64,000 nucleotides of DNA from Sulfurospirillum deleyianum DSM 6946 (GCF_000024885.1 NC_013512.1:2108001-2172000), one strand, 5' to 3'; shown: positions 1-9,046, counted from the stretch's first letter. A program made the numbers and translations. The notes: a model not told the origin generated them from the sequence alone.

Positions 1-61
1 GGGCGTTATACTGTGCTTCTAAAGCGGAGCAGGTGTCATTCTCTTCAAAAAAACGATTCAT
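1..61 (-). CDS. Start of an unidentified minus-strand gene (partial)
   Basis: The reverse strand has an ATG at 61 followed by 20 sense codons (MNRFFEENDTCSALEAQYNA) running off the window edge. An AAAGGC purine stretch lies a few bases upstream of the ATG and could serve as ribosome binding site. The gene would be divergent from the pigment operon starting at 118. Too little is visible to name a family. Confidence 0.5.
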   Translation of the reverse strand, partial: MNRFFEENDTCSALEAQYNA

Positions 62-87
62 TTTTTGCCTTTATTTAGCTATCTTTT

Positions 88-93
88 TATAAT
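88..93 (+). promoter_or_regulatory. Candidate -10 element of the first pigment operon
   Basis: A perfect TATAAT lies about 25 bases before the GTG start at 118, preceded by a T-rich stretch as is usual for Campylobacterota sigma-70 promoters, which have weak -35 boxes. No other -10 is as good in this 56-base gap. Inferred from sequence only. Confidence 0.45.
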
Positions 94-117
94 ATACCAT
101 CTTATGTTGAAACTAAC

Positions 118-444
118 GTGAAGGATAATACGATTTTAACAAATCTTTATACGCCCATAACACTGGAGCCCAACCATATAAGCGTTGCCTTAAGTGATGC
201 ACATCATCCCATTTTTCAAGCACATTTTCCAAACAACCCTTTACTCCCTGGATTTGTTTTGCTCGATATGAGTGCCAAGCTTTTACATGTAAAGATTAAA
301 CGTATTCAAAAAGCGAAGTTTCTTAAACCCATTTTGCCTGAAAGCCTACTGCATTTTCACAGTGAAGCCAAAGAGAAGCGGTTAAAAATTGTTGTCAAAG
401 TGATGGAAGAAAAAGTTGCGGAGTTGATCTATGAAACAGCCTAA
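118..444 (+). CDS. FabZ-like hotdog dehydratase (ApeI-like)
   Basis: A 108-residue single-domain hotdog protein. The N-terminal half has the family pattern H-x-I-F-x-x-H-F-P-x-x-P-L-L-P-G-F (about residues 29-47), the dehydratase/thioesterase motif in which the His and the following helix shape the active site. Small FabZ-like proteins of this kind (ApeI type) act in aryl-polyene clusters, dehydrating 3-hydroxyacyl-ACP intermediates. It is the first gene of the plus-strand pigment operon and overlaps the glycosyltransferase gene by 14 bases. The start is a GTG with a poor ribosome binding site, so the exact N terminus is uncertain. It carries one TTACATGTAA palindrome (283-292), read as LHVK. 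Confidence 0.75.
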   Translation: MKDNTILTNLYTPITLEPNHISVALSDAHHPIFQAHFPNNPLLPGFVLLDMSAKLLHVKIKRIQKAKFLKPILPESLLHFHSEAKEKRLKIVVKVMEEKVAELIYETA

Positions 445-1135
445 TGTCATTGTCGTGGTGCCAACGTACAATAACCCTCTGACCATTCAAAAGGTCGCAG
501 AAGATGTCCTCACGCATGGGTACAAACTCATTATTGTCGATGATGGCTCAAGCACACCTGTGGCTTCACGAATCAAACCGCATGAAAACCTCACCCTTTT
601 ACGCCATGAAACCAATCAAGGCAAAGGGGCTGCCATTATTACAGGGGCTAAAGAGGCGCAACAACAAGGGTTTGAGTATTTTATTAGCCTTGATGGCGAT
701 GGACAGCACCTAGCAAGTGAAATTGCCAAAATCGTAGACGCCTGCGATGGTGAGCATCAAATTATCATCGGAGCACGCAATTTTGAGATTAACCATGTGC
801 CCAATGGTTCAAAATTTGGCAGATGGTTTAGCAATTTTTGGGCATGTTGGGATACCGAACAGCACATCACCGATTCACTCTCAGGCTTTCGTCTCTACCC
901 CACGTCTATTTTAGATTTGGTGATTGAGACCAAACGTTTTGATTGGGAGATGGAAGTGTTAGTCAAACACGCATGGAAAAAACGGCTCATTAAAGAGGTG
1001 GTGGTGGAGTGTTACTACCCTAAGCCTGAAGAGCGTGTGAGTCACTTTAAAAAGTTTTGGGATACCGCCGCCATTGTCATGGTACATGTCAAACTCTTAC
1101 CTCGCAAATTTTACTTGAAAAAAAGGTACCGATGA
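431..1135 (+). CDS. Family 2 glycosyltransferase
   Basis: A 234-residue GT-A fold glycosyltransferase resembling dolichol-phosphate mannosyltransferases. The start IVVVPTYNNP, the nucleotide-binding IIVDDGSS near residue 38, the NQGKGAAIITGA segment and the DGDGQH metal-binding (DxD-like) motif near residue 90 are all clear. Aryl-polyene clusters usually contain such an enzyme, sometimes fused to the acyltransferase encoded next here (ApeJ type). It probably adds a sugar to the pigment head group or lipid anchor; the donor and acceptor cannot be read from sequence. ATGA overlap with the next gene indicates translational coupling. Confidence 0.85.
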   Translation: MKQPNVIVVVPTYNNPLTIQKVAEDVLTHGYKLIIVDDGSSTPVASRIKPHENLTLLRHETNQGKGAAIITGAKEAQQQGFEYFISLDGDGQHLASEIAKIVDACDGEHQIIIGARNFEINHVPNGSKFGRWFSNFWACWDTEQHITDSLSGFRLYPTSILDLVIETKRFDWEMEVLVKHAWKKRLIKEVVVECYYPKPEERVSHFKKFWDTAAIVMVHVKLLPRKFYLKKRYR

Positions 1136-1995
1136 GTACAAAACAAAGAGGGAGTGGCTGGAGTATTAAACTCGTATTTAACTTCTATAAAACTTTTGGT
1201 TACACCTTTATTTATTATCTGATGTACCCTGTCACTTTCTTTTATTTTTTGGTCGCACACAATGTCAAAGAAGCGCTCAAAGAGTATTACGCACACATTG
1301 AAGAACCTTTTACACTTTGGGTCTATTATGAACATCTGCGTCATTTTGCCATTACCATGTGTGATCGCTTTATCTCCAAAGTCGAGCCACAAAGCTACAC
1401 GTTTATTATGGAAAATCCAGAGCTTCTCTTAAGCAATGTCCAGCAAGGCTCCATTTTGCTTTTATCGCATTTTGGCGGTTGGGCAGCGGCTGGGAACTGT
1501 TTGAGTGGCTTTAAGATGAATGTCATTATGCAAGAAGCGCTTTTAGAAGAGATTAAAGCGATTGAAGAATCACTAGAGATGAAAAACACTCATTTGCACA
1601 TCATAGACCTCTCCAAAGGAGCGTCCAGCGTTTCACTTGAAATCGCCTCTGCCCTGCTTAGAAATGAGAGTGTTGCCATGATGGCAGACCGTGCGACAGA
1701 GCCTAAACATGCCAAAGAGATTCTCTTTTTTGGCAAGCCTGCCCTTTTCAATCAAAACCCTTTTGCCATTGCCTACAAAACACAAAAACCTTTAATTGCC
1801 CTTGTCGTCATTTATGAAAAAGCCCGCACGTATCGTATTGAATGTATGAATTTAACCATGAATAAAGACCATCATCAAGCCGAAGAAATTGAAACCTCTA
1901 TGCAACGCTACGCTGATTTCTTAGCGAATATCGTGAAACGCTACCCGAAGCAGTGGTTTAATTTTTATCATTTTTGGAAAGAGAAAAAAGCATGA
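1132..1995 (+). CDS. LpxL/HtrB-like lipid acyltransferase
   Basis: A 287-residue member of the lysophospholipid/lipid A acyltransferase superfamily. I chose the ATG at 1132 (MSTKQRGSG), which overlaps the stop of the glycosyltransferase as ATGA, over an upstream in-frame ATG at 1057. One N-terminal membrane segment (about residues 20-45) is followed by LLLSHFGGWAAAGNCL, containing a HxxxW/G catalytic pattern, and MMADRATEP, the usual substrate-binding region. In flexirubin and aryl-polyene loci such enzymes are thought to attach the polyenoyl chain to a lipid or, for flexirubins, to the resorcinol. Acts at the inner membrane. Target inferred only. Confidence 0.8.
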   Translation: MSTKQRGSGWSIKLVFNFYKTFGYTFIYYLMYPVTFFYFLVAHNVKEALKEYYAHIEEPFTLWVYYEHLRHFAITMCDRFISKVEPQSYTFIMENPELLLSNVQQGSILLLSHFGGWAAAGNCLSGFKMNVIMQEALLEEIKAIEESLEMKNTHLHIIDLSKGASSVSLEIASALLRNESVAMMADRATEPKHAKEILFFGKPALFNQNPFAIAYKTQKPLIALVVIYEKARTYRIECMNLTMNKDHHQAEEIETSMQRYADFLANIVKRYPKQWFNFYHFWKEKKA

Positions 1996-3512
1996 AACTT
2001 ATCGTAGAAAACCGTTACATCACCCTAAAAGAAATACAATGCGCAACGCAAATAGACGTCTGCGCACACCCAAAATTTGAAAGAGAATTTACCAAAGGGC
2101 ACACCTTTTTAATGAATCAAATTAAAGAGGGAAAGCCTATTTACGGCGTGACCACAGGGTATGGTGCGAGTGGTAAAAACTACCTTACATACGAGCAAAG
2201 TTCCATTTTGCAACAAAATCTCTACCGTTTTCACGGCTGTGGGGTGGGCGCATTTTTAACACTTAAAACCTCTCGATATGCGCTTATCTGCCGTCTTATC
2301 TCCCTTGCAAAAGGCAAATCAGGTATCTCGTATGAGCTTCTTAAACGTATGGAAATGCTGCTTGAAAAAGAGATAATCCCGATCATTCCCTCTTTAGGTT
2401 CAGTAGGGGCTAGTGGAGATTTAACACCCCTTTCCTACATTGCCGCAGTTATTGCAGGCGAGAGAGAGGTGTGGTTTGAGGGGAAAATTCAAAGCACCAA
2501 AGAGGTGTATGAAAAACTAGGCATTACCCCTTATATTTTTAAGCCTAAAGAAGCCCTTGCGATTATGAATGGCACGACCATTATGAGTGCGATTGCTCTT
2601 AGTGCACTGGAGCGTTTTGAAGTGGTACTTTCTAGCATGGAGTCTTTTGTAGCAGGCATGTTTGAGGTACTTTTGGGCGATACCACGCCACTGGACAGCT
2701 TTGTGCATGAAGCCAAACCTTTTAGTGGACAAATCCAGAGTGCTTCTCACATTCGCTCTAAAATTGAAGGCTCAAAGCTTACCCATGGAAGAGATGACAG
2801 GTACGATAAGTTTTTTGAGGACAATGAGCTGAACATTCAAGATACCTACTCCATGCGTTGTGCGCCTCAAGTTTTAGGGGTCATTCGTGATAATTTAGAA
2901 ATTTCTAAAAAGTGGGTAGAGGAGGAGATTAACTCAGTCAATGACAACCCGCTCATTGATGGCGTGAATGAAAAAATCTACACCTCAGGCAATTTTTACG
3001 GTGGTTACGTCGCCCATGCGATGGACACACTGAAAATTTGTGCCGCTAACCTTGCTGATTTACTCGATAAAGAGTTTGCCCTTTTGGTGGATCATAAGTT
3101 TAATCGTGGCATTGGCGAAAACCTTAAACTCTCAAAAGAGCCCTATTTTCACGGCTTTAAAGCGATGCAAATTACGCTCAGTTCTTTGAGTGCTGATGTC
3201 ATTAAAAACACCACCGCAGCCTCCATTCACTCACGCCCTACCGAATCGCTCAATCAAGATAAAGTGAGCATGGGCACAACGGCAGCACTGGATTTTAAAA
3301 AGATGATGGAGCCTTTGGAGTTAATGCTGAGCATTGCTTTCATTGGCTTAGCGCAAGCGGTGGATATTCGAGGCAAAGAGAGTGTTTCACCCTTCTTGCT
3401 TAAAAACTACACCGCCCTTCGCAAAAAAATACCCGCACTTATGGAAGATAGACGTATGGATGTGGATATTGCTCAGGTTCAAAAAAAGCTTCACCGAGGC
3501 ATTTTCGCATGA
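1992..3512 (+). CDS. Aromatic amino acid ammonia-lyase (HAL/PAL/TAL family)
   Basis: A 506-residue MIO-dependent lyase of normal family length. The self-processing Ala140-Ser141-Gly142 triad is present (GSVGASGDLTPLS), as are the catalytic Tyr51 loop (YGVTTGYG), NDNPL near residue 320 and the Q-D-x-Y-S segment. The selectivity dyad aligned to PAL Phe-Leu, TAL His-Leu and HAL Ser-His reads Phe80-His81. In flexirubin-type clusters this enzyme deaminates tyrosine (or phenylalanine) to a cinnamate used as the aryl starter; that is the expected role here because the neighbouring genes are all polyene genes and no histidine catabolism gene is near. Start at 1992 is coupled to the upstream gene by ATGA. 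Confidence 0.88.
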   Translation: MKLIVENRYITLKEIQCATQIDVCAHPKFEREFTKGHTFLMNQIKEGKPIYGVTTGYGASGKNYLTYEQSSILQQNLYRFHGCGVGAFLTLKTSRYALICRLISLAKGKSGISYELLKRMEMLLEKEIIPIIPSLGSVGASGDLTPLSYIAAVIAGEREVWFEGKIQSTKEVYEKLGITPYIFKPKEALAIMNGTTIMSAIALSALERFEVVLSSMESFVAGMFEVLLGDTTPLDSFVHEAKPFSGQIQSASHIRSKIEGSKLTHGRDDRYDKFFEDNELNIQDTYSMRCAPQVLGVIRDNLEISKKWVEEEINSVNDNPLIDGVNEKIYTSGNFYGGYVAHAMDTLKICAANLADLLDKEFALLVDHKFNRGIGENLKLSKEPYFHGFKAMQITLSSLSADVIKNTTAASIHSRPTESLNQDKVSMGTTAALDFKKMMEPLELMLSIAFIGLAQAVDIRGKESVSPFLLKNYTALRKKIPALMEDRRMDVDIAQVQKKLHRGIFA

Positions 3513-4198
3513 AAAAAGTTTTAATCACAGGTGCTACAGGAAGCCTTGGCGAAGCCATGGTGCGCTACTTTGCTAACGAGGGCTATTTTGTCTACATTCA
3601 CTACAACACCCAAAAAGAGAAGGCTCAAAGCCTGTTAGAGAGCATTGAGCAGGGCGAAATCATCCAATGCGATTTAACCAATCAAGAAGCCGTCAAAAGG
3701 GCTTTTGAATCGTTACATGTAAACGTCTTAGTCAATAATGCAGGCATCACCCGTGATAAACTCTTCTTTTTTATGGAGGAGAGCGAGTGGAGCGATGTGA
3801 TAAACGCCAATCTGAACAGCCTTTTTTATGTCACCAAAGCGATTTTACCGCAGATGATGAAAGCCAAAGAGGGCTCCATTGTCAATGTCTCTTCTGTCTC
3901 AGGACTGGTGGGCAATGGCGGACAGGTGAACTACTCTGCGAGCAAAGGGGGCATTAACGCCTTTACTAAAGCTTTGTGCATCGAAGTTGGACGCTATAAC
4001 ATTCGTGTCAATGCGGTAGCCCCAGGGGTGATTGAATCAGAGATGATTGAACATGTGGATAAATCCATTACCCAAATCATTCCCTGCAAACGCCTTGGAC
4101 GTCCCGAAGAAGTGGCTGAAGTGGTCTTTTTCTTAGGCGACAAAGCCACTTACGTCAATGGCGAAGTGATTAATATCAGCGGTGGGATGGTGAGATAA
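3509..4198 (+). CDS. FabG-like 3-ketoacyl-ACP reductase (ApeQ-like)
   Basis: A 229-residue classical short-chain dehydrogenase. The NAD(P) motif TGATGSLG is at residues 8-15, NNAG at 76-79, the catalytic Ser in NVSSVSG near 128-129, and Tyr142/Lys146 in YSASK. It should reduce the 3-ketoacyl-ACP formed in each polyene elongation round, before dehydration. It overlaps the lyase stop by four bases and the following membrane-protein start by one base, so it is an internal gene of a tightly coupled operon. One palindrome (3713-3722) encodes LHVN. Confidence 0.88.
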   Translation: MKKVLITGATGSLGEAMVRYFANEGYFVYIHYNTQKEKAQSLLESIEQGEIIQCDLTNQEAVKRAFESLHVNVLVNNAGITRDKLFFFMEESEWSDVINANLNSLFYVTKAILPQMMKAKEGSIVNVSSVSGLVGNGGQVNYSASKGGINAFTKALCIEVGRYNIRVNAVAPGVIESEMIEHVDKSITQIIPCKRLGRPEEVAEVVFFLGDKATYVNGEVINISGGMVR

Positions 4199-4731
4199 TG
4201 CACATTCTTTTCTCTTTTTTATACGCTCCCATCATGGTCATTTTACTGGGTTATTTCAACGTCAGAGCCGTTGCTTTAGGACTTTGGATCTTTGGAGTGC
4301 TTTGGCTGTTGCTCTTAAAAGAGCGGAAACTCAAAACGCTTATTTTTCCCTTTTTTTATATTGTCGTTGCGATTAGTGCTTTGATTTTAGATGACTTTTT
4401 AGCCCTCAAATTTCTCCCTTTGCTCATCTCTTTAGCCTTTCTTTTTTTCCTGATTGCAAGCTATTTTGACAACGATTCTATTATCTTACACTTTGCAAAA
4501 AAACTGCATAAACGCTCTTTAAGTAGCAATGAAGAGGCGTACATTAACCGCTCCACCCTCTTTTGGATTGGCTTAGCGTTTGTGAATATTCTTTTACATG
4601 TAACGATGTTGTTGCTTAAAAATGATGCTTATTGGATTATCTACTCCTCGTTTGGCTGGTATATGGTTTTTATTTTTGGGGGCATTGTGCAGTTTCTACA
4701 CCGTCACTTTGTCTTTTTAAAACGAGGCTAA
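4198..4731 (+). CDS. Integral membrane protein of the aryl-polyene cluster
   Basis: A 177-residue hydrophobic protein with about five to six predicted membrane segments and a short cytoplasmic loop of Lys/Arg residues near 100-120. It resembles the small predicted membrane proteins often found between the ketoreductase and LolA-like genes of aryl-polyene clusters; its biochemical function is unknown. Start ATG overlaps the previous TAA by one base. One palindrome copy (4594-4603) is read as LHVT inside a transmembrane stretch. Confidence 0.65.
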   Translation: MHILFSFLYAPIMVILLGYFNVRAVALGLWIFGVLWLLLLKERKLKTLIFPFFYIVVAISALILDDFLALKFLPLLISLAFLFFLIASYFDNDSIILHFAKKLHKRSLSSNEEAYINRSTLFWIGLAFVNILLHVTMLLLKNDAYWIIYSSFGWYMVFIFGGIVQFLHRHFVFLKRG

Positions 4732-4735
4732 GTTT

Positions 4736-5200
4736 ATGCGAGTTTTTCTGCTGTGTGCATTAGCGCTTAACCTGCTTTTAGGCGCTTCTACGTTTAAAGA
4801 GACCCGTTACCTCTATGCCCTCGATAAAACGCTAACTCTTGAGGGATTTATTACCTTTGGCGAAGAGAATATTGTCATTGAGTATACAAAGCCCAACACC
4901 AAAGTGTTGACCTATTTTGAAGATAAACTCTCCATTCAAGATGAAAATGGCTATCAGATGATTGATACCCAGCAGATGCCATCCTTGCACTATTTTTTTA
5001 TGATTATTCAAGCGGTGCATACGCAAAATACTCCCGCACTTGAGATGTTTTTTGAGACCCAAAATGGCATACTGATCCCCAAAGGTGTTGCCGCAGAAGT
5101 GTTAGAAAAAGTCGAAATTCACTATGTGGGAGACACACTTCACTCTTTACATGTAGCTATGAAAAACGGCGATAGGATTGACATTGAAGTTAGCAACTAA
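4736..5200 (+). CDS. LolA-like periplasmic carrier (ApeL-like)
   Basis: A 154-residue exported protein: signal peptide MRVFLLCALALNLLLGAS, then a beta-rich domain beginning TRYLYALDKTLTLEGFITF with the repeating pattern of LolA/outer-membrane lipoprotein carrier homologues. In aryl-polyene loci a LolA-like protein precedes the MMPL exporter and is thought to ferry the hydrophobic pigment lipid across the periplasm. The gene order here is the same. A near-palindrome copy (TTACATGTAG, 5147-5156) lies in its 3' part. Confidence 0.72.
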   Translation: MRVFLLCALALNLLLGASTFKETRYLYALDKTLTLEGFITFGEENIVIEYTKPNTKVLTYFEDKLSIQDENGYQMIDTQQMPSLHYFFMIIQAVHTQNTPALEMFFETQNGILIPKGVAAEVLEKVEIHYVGDTLHSLHVAMKNGDRIDIEVSN

Positions 5201-7298
5201 ATCCCTTAATTTCTTTCTTTTCGGGCTGATTGGAACGCTTTTCTTTCTCTTCTACCCCAAACTCACACTCTCCACCAATCTACTCTCCTTTGTACCGGAT
5301 GGAAAAGAGAAACAGACGTTTGAACGCTATGGAGATTTTAAACAAGCCAACCATATTTTCATCGCCATCAAAGGATTCGATCAAGATGCACTTGCCACCA
5401 TTAAAAGCATTGAGCAAACACTGGTGCAATCAGGGATGTTCAAACACGAAAGCGCCATTGCACCCAATCCAAAGTTGCTAGAGTACACCAAAACCTACGC
5501 CTATTATCTAAGCACTCTTCAAACACCCAACGAGCGTATTGACGCAAGGCTTAAGCGTTTATATGAAGATCTTTTGCACTCACCCTATTATCTTAGCATC
5601 GACACGCAAGACCCTTTAGGCTATTTTCAAAGCCCTAAAAAAGAACTTCCACTCACCCTTAAAGAGGGGCATGCTGCATTGGAAGATTATGGCTACTTGA
5701 GTATTTTTAGCCTCAGTGAAACACACCCTACCCTTGAATCCTATCAAACGCTCTATACCTTTTTGCACAAAAATCTCGATAACATAGAAAATGTACGCCT
5801 CTTTAGCCCTTTTTTCTATTTTGTGGAAAATGCAAAAAAAATTGAAAGCGATGTCACGTTTCTTATCTTTCTCTCCACCACATTGCTCTTGCTCTTGTAT
5901 CTTTTTATTATTAAAAATATTGCCCTGCTTCTTAATACCATCCTCACACTCATCAGCTCTGCGCTACTGGCATTAATGCTCACAAACCTAATGTGGCAAG
6001 AGGTCTCCATCTTTGTTTTAGCCTTTGGTAACGCCATTGGAACACTGGCGATTGACTACATGTTTCATTACTATTTTTATGGACATTATGAGAGCACACA
6101 ACCATTTAACCGTTCGGTATTTTATGGTTTTTTAACCACCTTTGGCGGTTTTTTAATTTTTTCATGGGTCGATTTTCCGCTCATTCAGCAAGTCTGTTTC
6201 TTTGCTATGGCATCCTTGCTCTTTTCTTACCTTCAATTTGTCTTTTTATTTCCTCGCATTGGATTTAAAAAAATCCCTTCTCCTGTGCGTTTTACCTTTT
6301 CGATTCCTCTGCCCTATCGTCTGATTTCGCTCCTCTCATTGCTCATTATTTTAGGGACGATTCCTTTTGTGCGTTTTGATACGTCGCTTAAAAATCTTGA
6401 CTACCAAAACACCGCTTTAATGCAAGAAGAAGCCTTTTTTAAAGGAGCGATTGGCAAAGAGAGCCTCACTCCCATTTTACTTCAAGCGCCTTCGATTGAA
6501 GGGTTGATTGAGCGAAGCAAAGAGCTCTCAAAAAAACTTCCACATGCCTTTATTCCTCTTGCCTCATCGCTGGATGAAGAGAGCTTTTTCGTACGAAAAA
6601 AAGAGTTAAGCGCTTTAAAACTAGAAGAAAAACGCCTCGAAATTGAAACCAAAGCCACTTCCCTTGGATTTCGTAAAGCATTTTTTTACAACGCCTATAC
6701 CCCCCAAATGCTCTATCCACCCTATCCACAACAAAGCCTTGAATCGCTCAACGCCTTGGGTTTTGACGTCATTGAGCATGATGGCGTATTTTACACCCAT
6801 GGTATGATTCACACGGAGCAGAGAGCTTTACTTAAAGCCTTTGATTTTGCGCTGATTATTGATGCCAAAGAGATTTTTTTCAACGCTTTACAGACTATCA
6901 AACATCAACTACTCCTAGGTGGAGGTTTGGCTTTAGGATTTGTCGCCTTAACACTTTTGCTTCTTTGCTACCACACCCTAAGCCTAAGTGCGAGTTTTGT
7001 TTTATTGCCTAGCGCACTCATTTTAAGTCTCTGTACCTTTACGGATATCTCGATTGCACACCTTTTTATGCTCTTCATTATGATGCTCTTTGGAATTGAT
7101 TATGGCATTTACATGCGTCATGAAACGAATCCGCAAGATGGGACAAGAAGTGCGATTTTCTTCTCCATTATTGACACCTTTGCAGGATTTGGGGTTCTCA
7201 TCTTTAGTCATATTGGAGCACTTCATGATATTGGCATGGTTTCAACCCTCGCAACGATTGCCATTTTATTTTTATTGATAGGAAGAGAAAAACAGTGA
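5184..7298 (+). CDS. MMPL/RND-family exporter (ApeM-like)
   Basis: A protein of about 704 residues with two repeats of one membrane helix, a large periplasmic loop and a bundle of five or more helices, the RND/MMPL layout (helices near residues 10-30, 230-370 and 575-700). I prefer the TTG at 5184 over a TTG six bases upstream because AGGA at about 5173-5176 is then correctly spaced. It overlaps the LolA-like gene by 17 bases. Membrane proteins of this kind in aryl-polyene clusters are believed to extract the finished lipid from the inner membrane and hand it to the LolA-like carrier. Confidence 0.82.
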   Translation: MKLATKSLNFFLFGLIGTLFFLFYPKLTLSTNLLSFVPDGKEKQTFERYGDFKQANHIFIAIKGFDQDALATIKSIEQTLVQSGMFKHESAIAPNPKLLEYTKTYAYYLSTLQTPNERIDARLKRLYEDLLHSPYYLSIDTQDPLGYFQSPKKELPLTLKEGHAALEDYGYLSIFSLSETHPTLESYQTLYTFLHKNLDNIENVRLFSPFFYFVENAKKIESDVTFLIFLSTTLLLLLYLFIIKNIALLLNTILTLISSALLALMLTNLMWQEVSIFVLAFGNAIGTLAIDYMFHYYFYGHYESTQPFNRSVFYGFLTTFGGFLIFSWVDFPLIQQVCFFAMASLLFSYLQFVFLFPRIGFKKIPSPVRFTFSIPLPYRLISLLSLLIILGTIPFVRFDTSLKNLDYQNTALMQEEAFFKGAIGKESLTPILLQAPSIEGLIERSKELSKKLPHAFIPLASSLDEESFFVRKKELSALKLEEKRLEIETKATSLGFRKAFFYNAYTPQMLYPPYPQQSLESLNALGFDVIEHDGVFYTHGMIHTEQRALLKAFDFALIIDAKEIFFNALQTIKHQLLLGGGLALGFVALTLLLLCYHTLSLSASFVLLPSALILSLCTFTDISIAHLFMLFIMMLFGIDYGIYMRHETNPQDGTRSAIFFSIIDTFAGFGVLIFSHIGALHDIGMVSTLATIAILFLLIGREKQ

Positions 7299-8476
7299 AA
7301 ATTACCATAATCCATGATGACCAAACCCAAAGCGTTTACGAGAGTGAAACACTCTTTGATGAGAGCCTTAGAGGCTCCATTATTCCCATTGACTCACAGA
7401 GTAAAGAGAAGAGTGCGATTGCTATTTTAAAAGCCTATCTCTCAGGGGCAAAGCCGATTCTTTATGACCAAGATAACACCGCTCTTGCACAAAAAGTAGC
7501 TTCGTTTGATACCTCCGTACTGAGCTTAATTGATTTTGCCGCTATGTTTTTTACCTCAGGCAGTACAGGTTCTCCCACAGGAGCCTTTAAAACCAAAGAA
7601 AATATTGAGACGGACATGGAAGCTTTGCTAAGAGAATTTGGAAATTTTAGTGTTGAAAATGTCGTAGCTACCGTTCCGTTTATTCATATTTATGGCTTTT
7701 TAGCCGCTTTGCTTCTGCCTTTAAAACTAAATAAACCGCTTTTGTTTAAAGAGCATTTTTTACCGCACGATTTACTCTCTTTAGCCAAAGAGAACACGCT
7801 TATTGTCACCACACCGCTTTACATCAAATCCCTTTTACGCCTCAATGAGCCTAAAGATTTGAGCCAGACCATTTTTATTAGCTCCACAGGTCCTTTAAGT
7901 AGCAAGATTGCCAAAGCCTTTTGTGACACCTTTAACACCACACTCATCCAACTTTTTGGCTCAACCGAGACAGGAAGCATCGCTTTTAAAAAACAAGATG
8001 ACACGTTTTGGACACCTTTTCATGGGGTGGAAGTCTCTTTAAACGCCAAAGAGCTTTTACATGTAAAGTCTCCTTTTATTTCACACCAGCTATGGCAAGA
8101 GGGGCTTATTGAAACAGGAGGGCAGGTTCAGAGTTTTGATTATGCGCTCATTGAAAATGGAAAATTTCAACTCTTAGGACGAAGCAATACCATTGTCAAA
8201 ATTGCGGGTAAACGCTACGCAACCACGCACATTGAAGAGATTTTAGAGCGCATGGAAGGAGTGAAAAAAGTCCTTGCCAATGTCAAACATATGGAGAACG
8301 AGCTCAAAGACGAAGTGGTGGAGTTGTTTATTGAAAGTACAAAAGAGGTAAACCTAAGAGATATTCAACACACACTCAAAGAGAATTTAGGGAGTCTTAA
8401 CATTCCTCTTAAACTTTACAGGGTAGAAAAAATAGAAACCTCGCTGATGGGCAAAAAAATGATGCCTATTCTTTAA
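7295..8476 (+). CDS. AMP-forming aryl/acyl-ACP ligase (ApeH-like)
   Basis: A 393-residue ANL-superfamily adenylating enzyme, shorter than acyl-CoA synthetases at the N terminus. The phosphate loop FFTSGSTGSPTGAFKTKENI (about residues 89-108), FGSTETGS near 228 and the hinge LLGRSNTIVKIAGKR near 292 are intact. It should activate the aromatic starter acid and load it on the cluster ACP. The start is GTG overlapping the MMPL stop (GTGA), so it closes the first plus-strand operon; a hairpin follows at 8481. Confidence 0.84.
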   Translation: MKITIIHDDQTQSVYESETLFDESLRGSIIPIDSQSKEKSAIAILKAYLSGAKPILYDQDNTALAQKVASFDTSVLSLIDFAAMFFTSGSTGSPTGAFKTKENIETDMEALLREFGNFSVENVVATVPFIHIYGFLAALLLPLKLNKPLLFKEHFLPHDLLSLAKENTLIVTTPLYIKSLLRLNEPKDLSQTIFISSTGPLSSKIAKAFCDTFNTTLIQLFGSTETGSIAFKKQDDTFWTPFHGVEVSLNAKELLHVKSPFISHQLWQEGLIETGGQVQSFDYALIENGKFQLLGRSNTIVKIAGKRYATTHIEEILERMEGVKKVLANVKHMENELKDEVVELFIESTKEVNLRDIQHTLKENLGSLNIPLKLYRVEKIETSLMGKKMMPIL

Positions 8477-8480
8477 AAAA

Positions 8481-8511
8481 AAGAGGCTCTAGCATCACGC
8501 TAGAACCTCTT
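8481..8511. terminator. Bidirectional intrinsic terminator
   Basis: A 13-bp stem with one mismatch (AAGAGG..TCTAGC against GCTAGA..CCTCTT) and a 5-base loop separates the convergent ligase and lipoprotein genes. Eight A residues on its left give a U-tract for the minus-strand gene, so it is strongest in that direction. Confidence 0.75.
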
Positions 8512-8515
8512 TGGA

Positions 8516-8920
8516 TTACAACATACTTAGCTGTACTTGAATCGATTTGTTAAGATTTTGAACCCATCCGTTGTAATTTTTATGAATGGTGTTTTCTGCT
8601 GGATTATAATCGAGATTTGAGCTATCTAAGTAAGTGATGCTATACTCATTCGCATTATACGTTACCAAAACCGTTGCTACGTGTTTACGCAAAGTTAACA
8701 CACCTTGAATTTTTCCCTCAGCTGTCTTTTTCATCACCCAACCCAAACTACCACCTGCTTGAATAATTGCCTTTTCAACATCTTTGATTGTTGCTTTACT
8801 TGTACGATTTACAGATACTGTATTGTTATTTACATTGTACACAGGAGCTGCGGTACATCCTACAAAGAAAAGCGTCGCAAGCGTCGCCACCAAAACCATT
8901 GTAAACTTTTTCATGCCCAT
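8516..8920 (-). CDS. Small lipoprotein of unknown function
   Basis: A 134-residue lipoprotein precursor: signal region MGMKKFTMVLVATLATLFFVGC with a lipobox ending at Cys22, then a compact mixed alpha/beta domain (AIIQAGGSLGWVMKK near residues 52-66) resembling small periplasmic lipoproteins annotated only as hypothetical. It is the only minus-strand gene within the plus-strand pigment half and is oriented against it, so it may be unrelated, or a periplasmic accessory. Its start is preceded by AAAGGATGGGC, giving an acceptable ribosome binding site. Confidence 0.75.
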   Translation of the reverse strand: MGMKKFTMVLVATLATLFFVGCTAAPVYNVNNNTVSVNRTSKATIKDVEKAIIQAGGSLGWVMKKTAEGKIQGVLTLRKHVATVLVTYNANEYSITYLDSSNLDYNPAENTIHKNYNGWVQNLNKSIQVQLSML

Positions 8921-9018
8921 CCTTTAAAAAAAATTAAGCTTATTGTATTGAGTGATTGATTAAAAATAACTGAGCTAAACCCCATGAATCCTCATGATTT
9001 GGAACATTCAAAGCAATC

Positions 9019-9046
9019 TATAATTAAAAATTAATTACACTATAAA
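9019..9046 (+). promoter_or_regulatory. Candidate promoter for the ABC exporter/ACP operon
   Basis: Two -10-like hexamers, TATAAT (9019-9024) and TATAAA (9041-9046), lie in an AT-rich stretch before the ABC gene at 9070. The second is best placed for a short leader. The 149-base gap 8921-9069 otherwise shows nothing. Confidence 0.4.

Noticed and set aside
7023-7226. Minus-strand frame within the MMPL gene as a sign of frameshift
   Set aside because: The plus-strand MMPL frame is continuous with helices in the expected positions, so no frameshift is needed.
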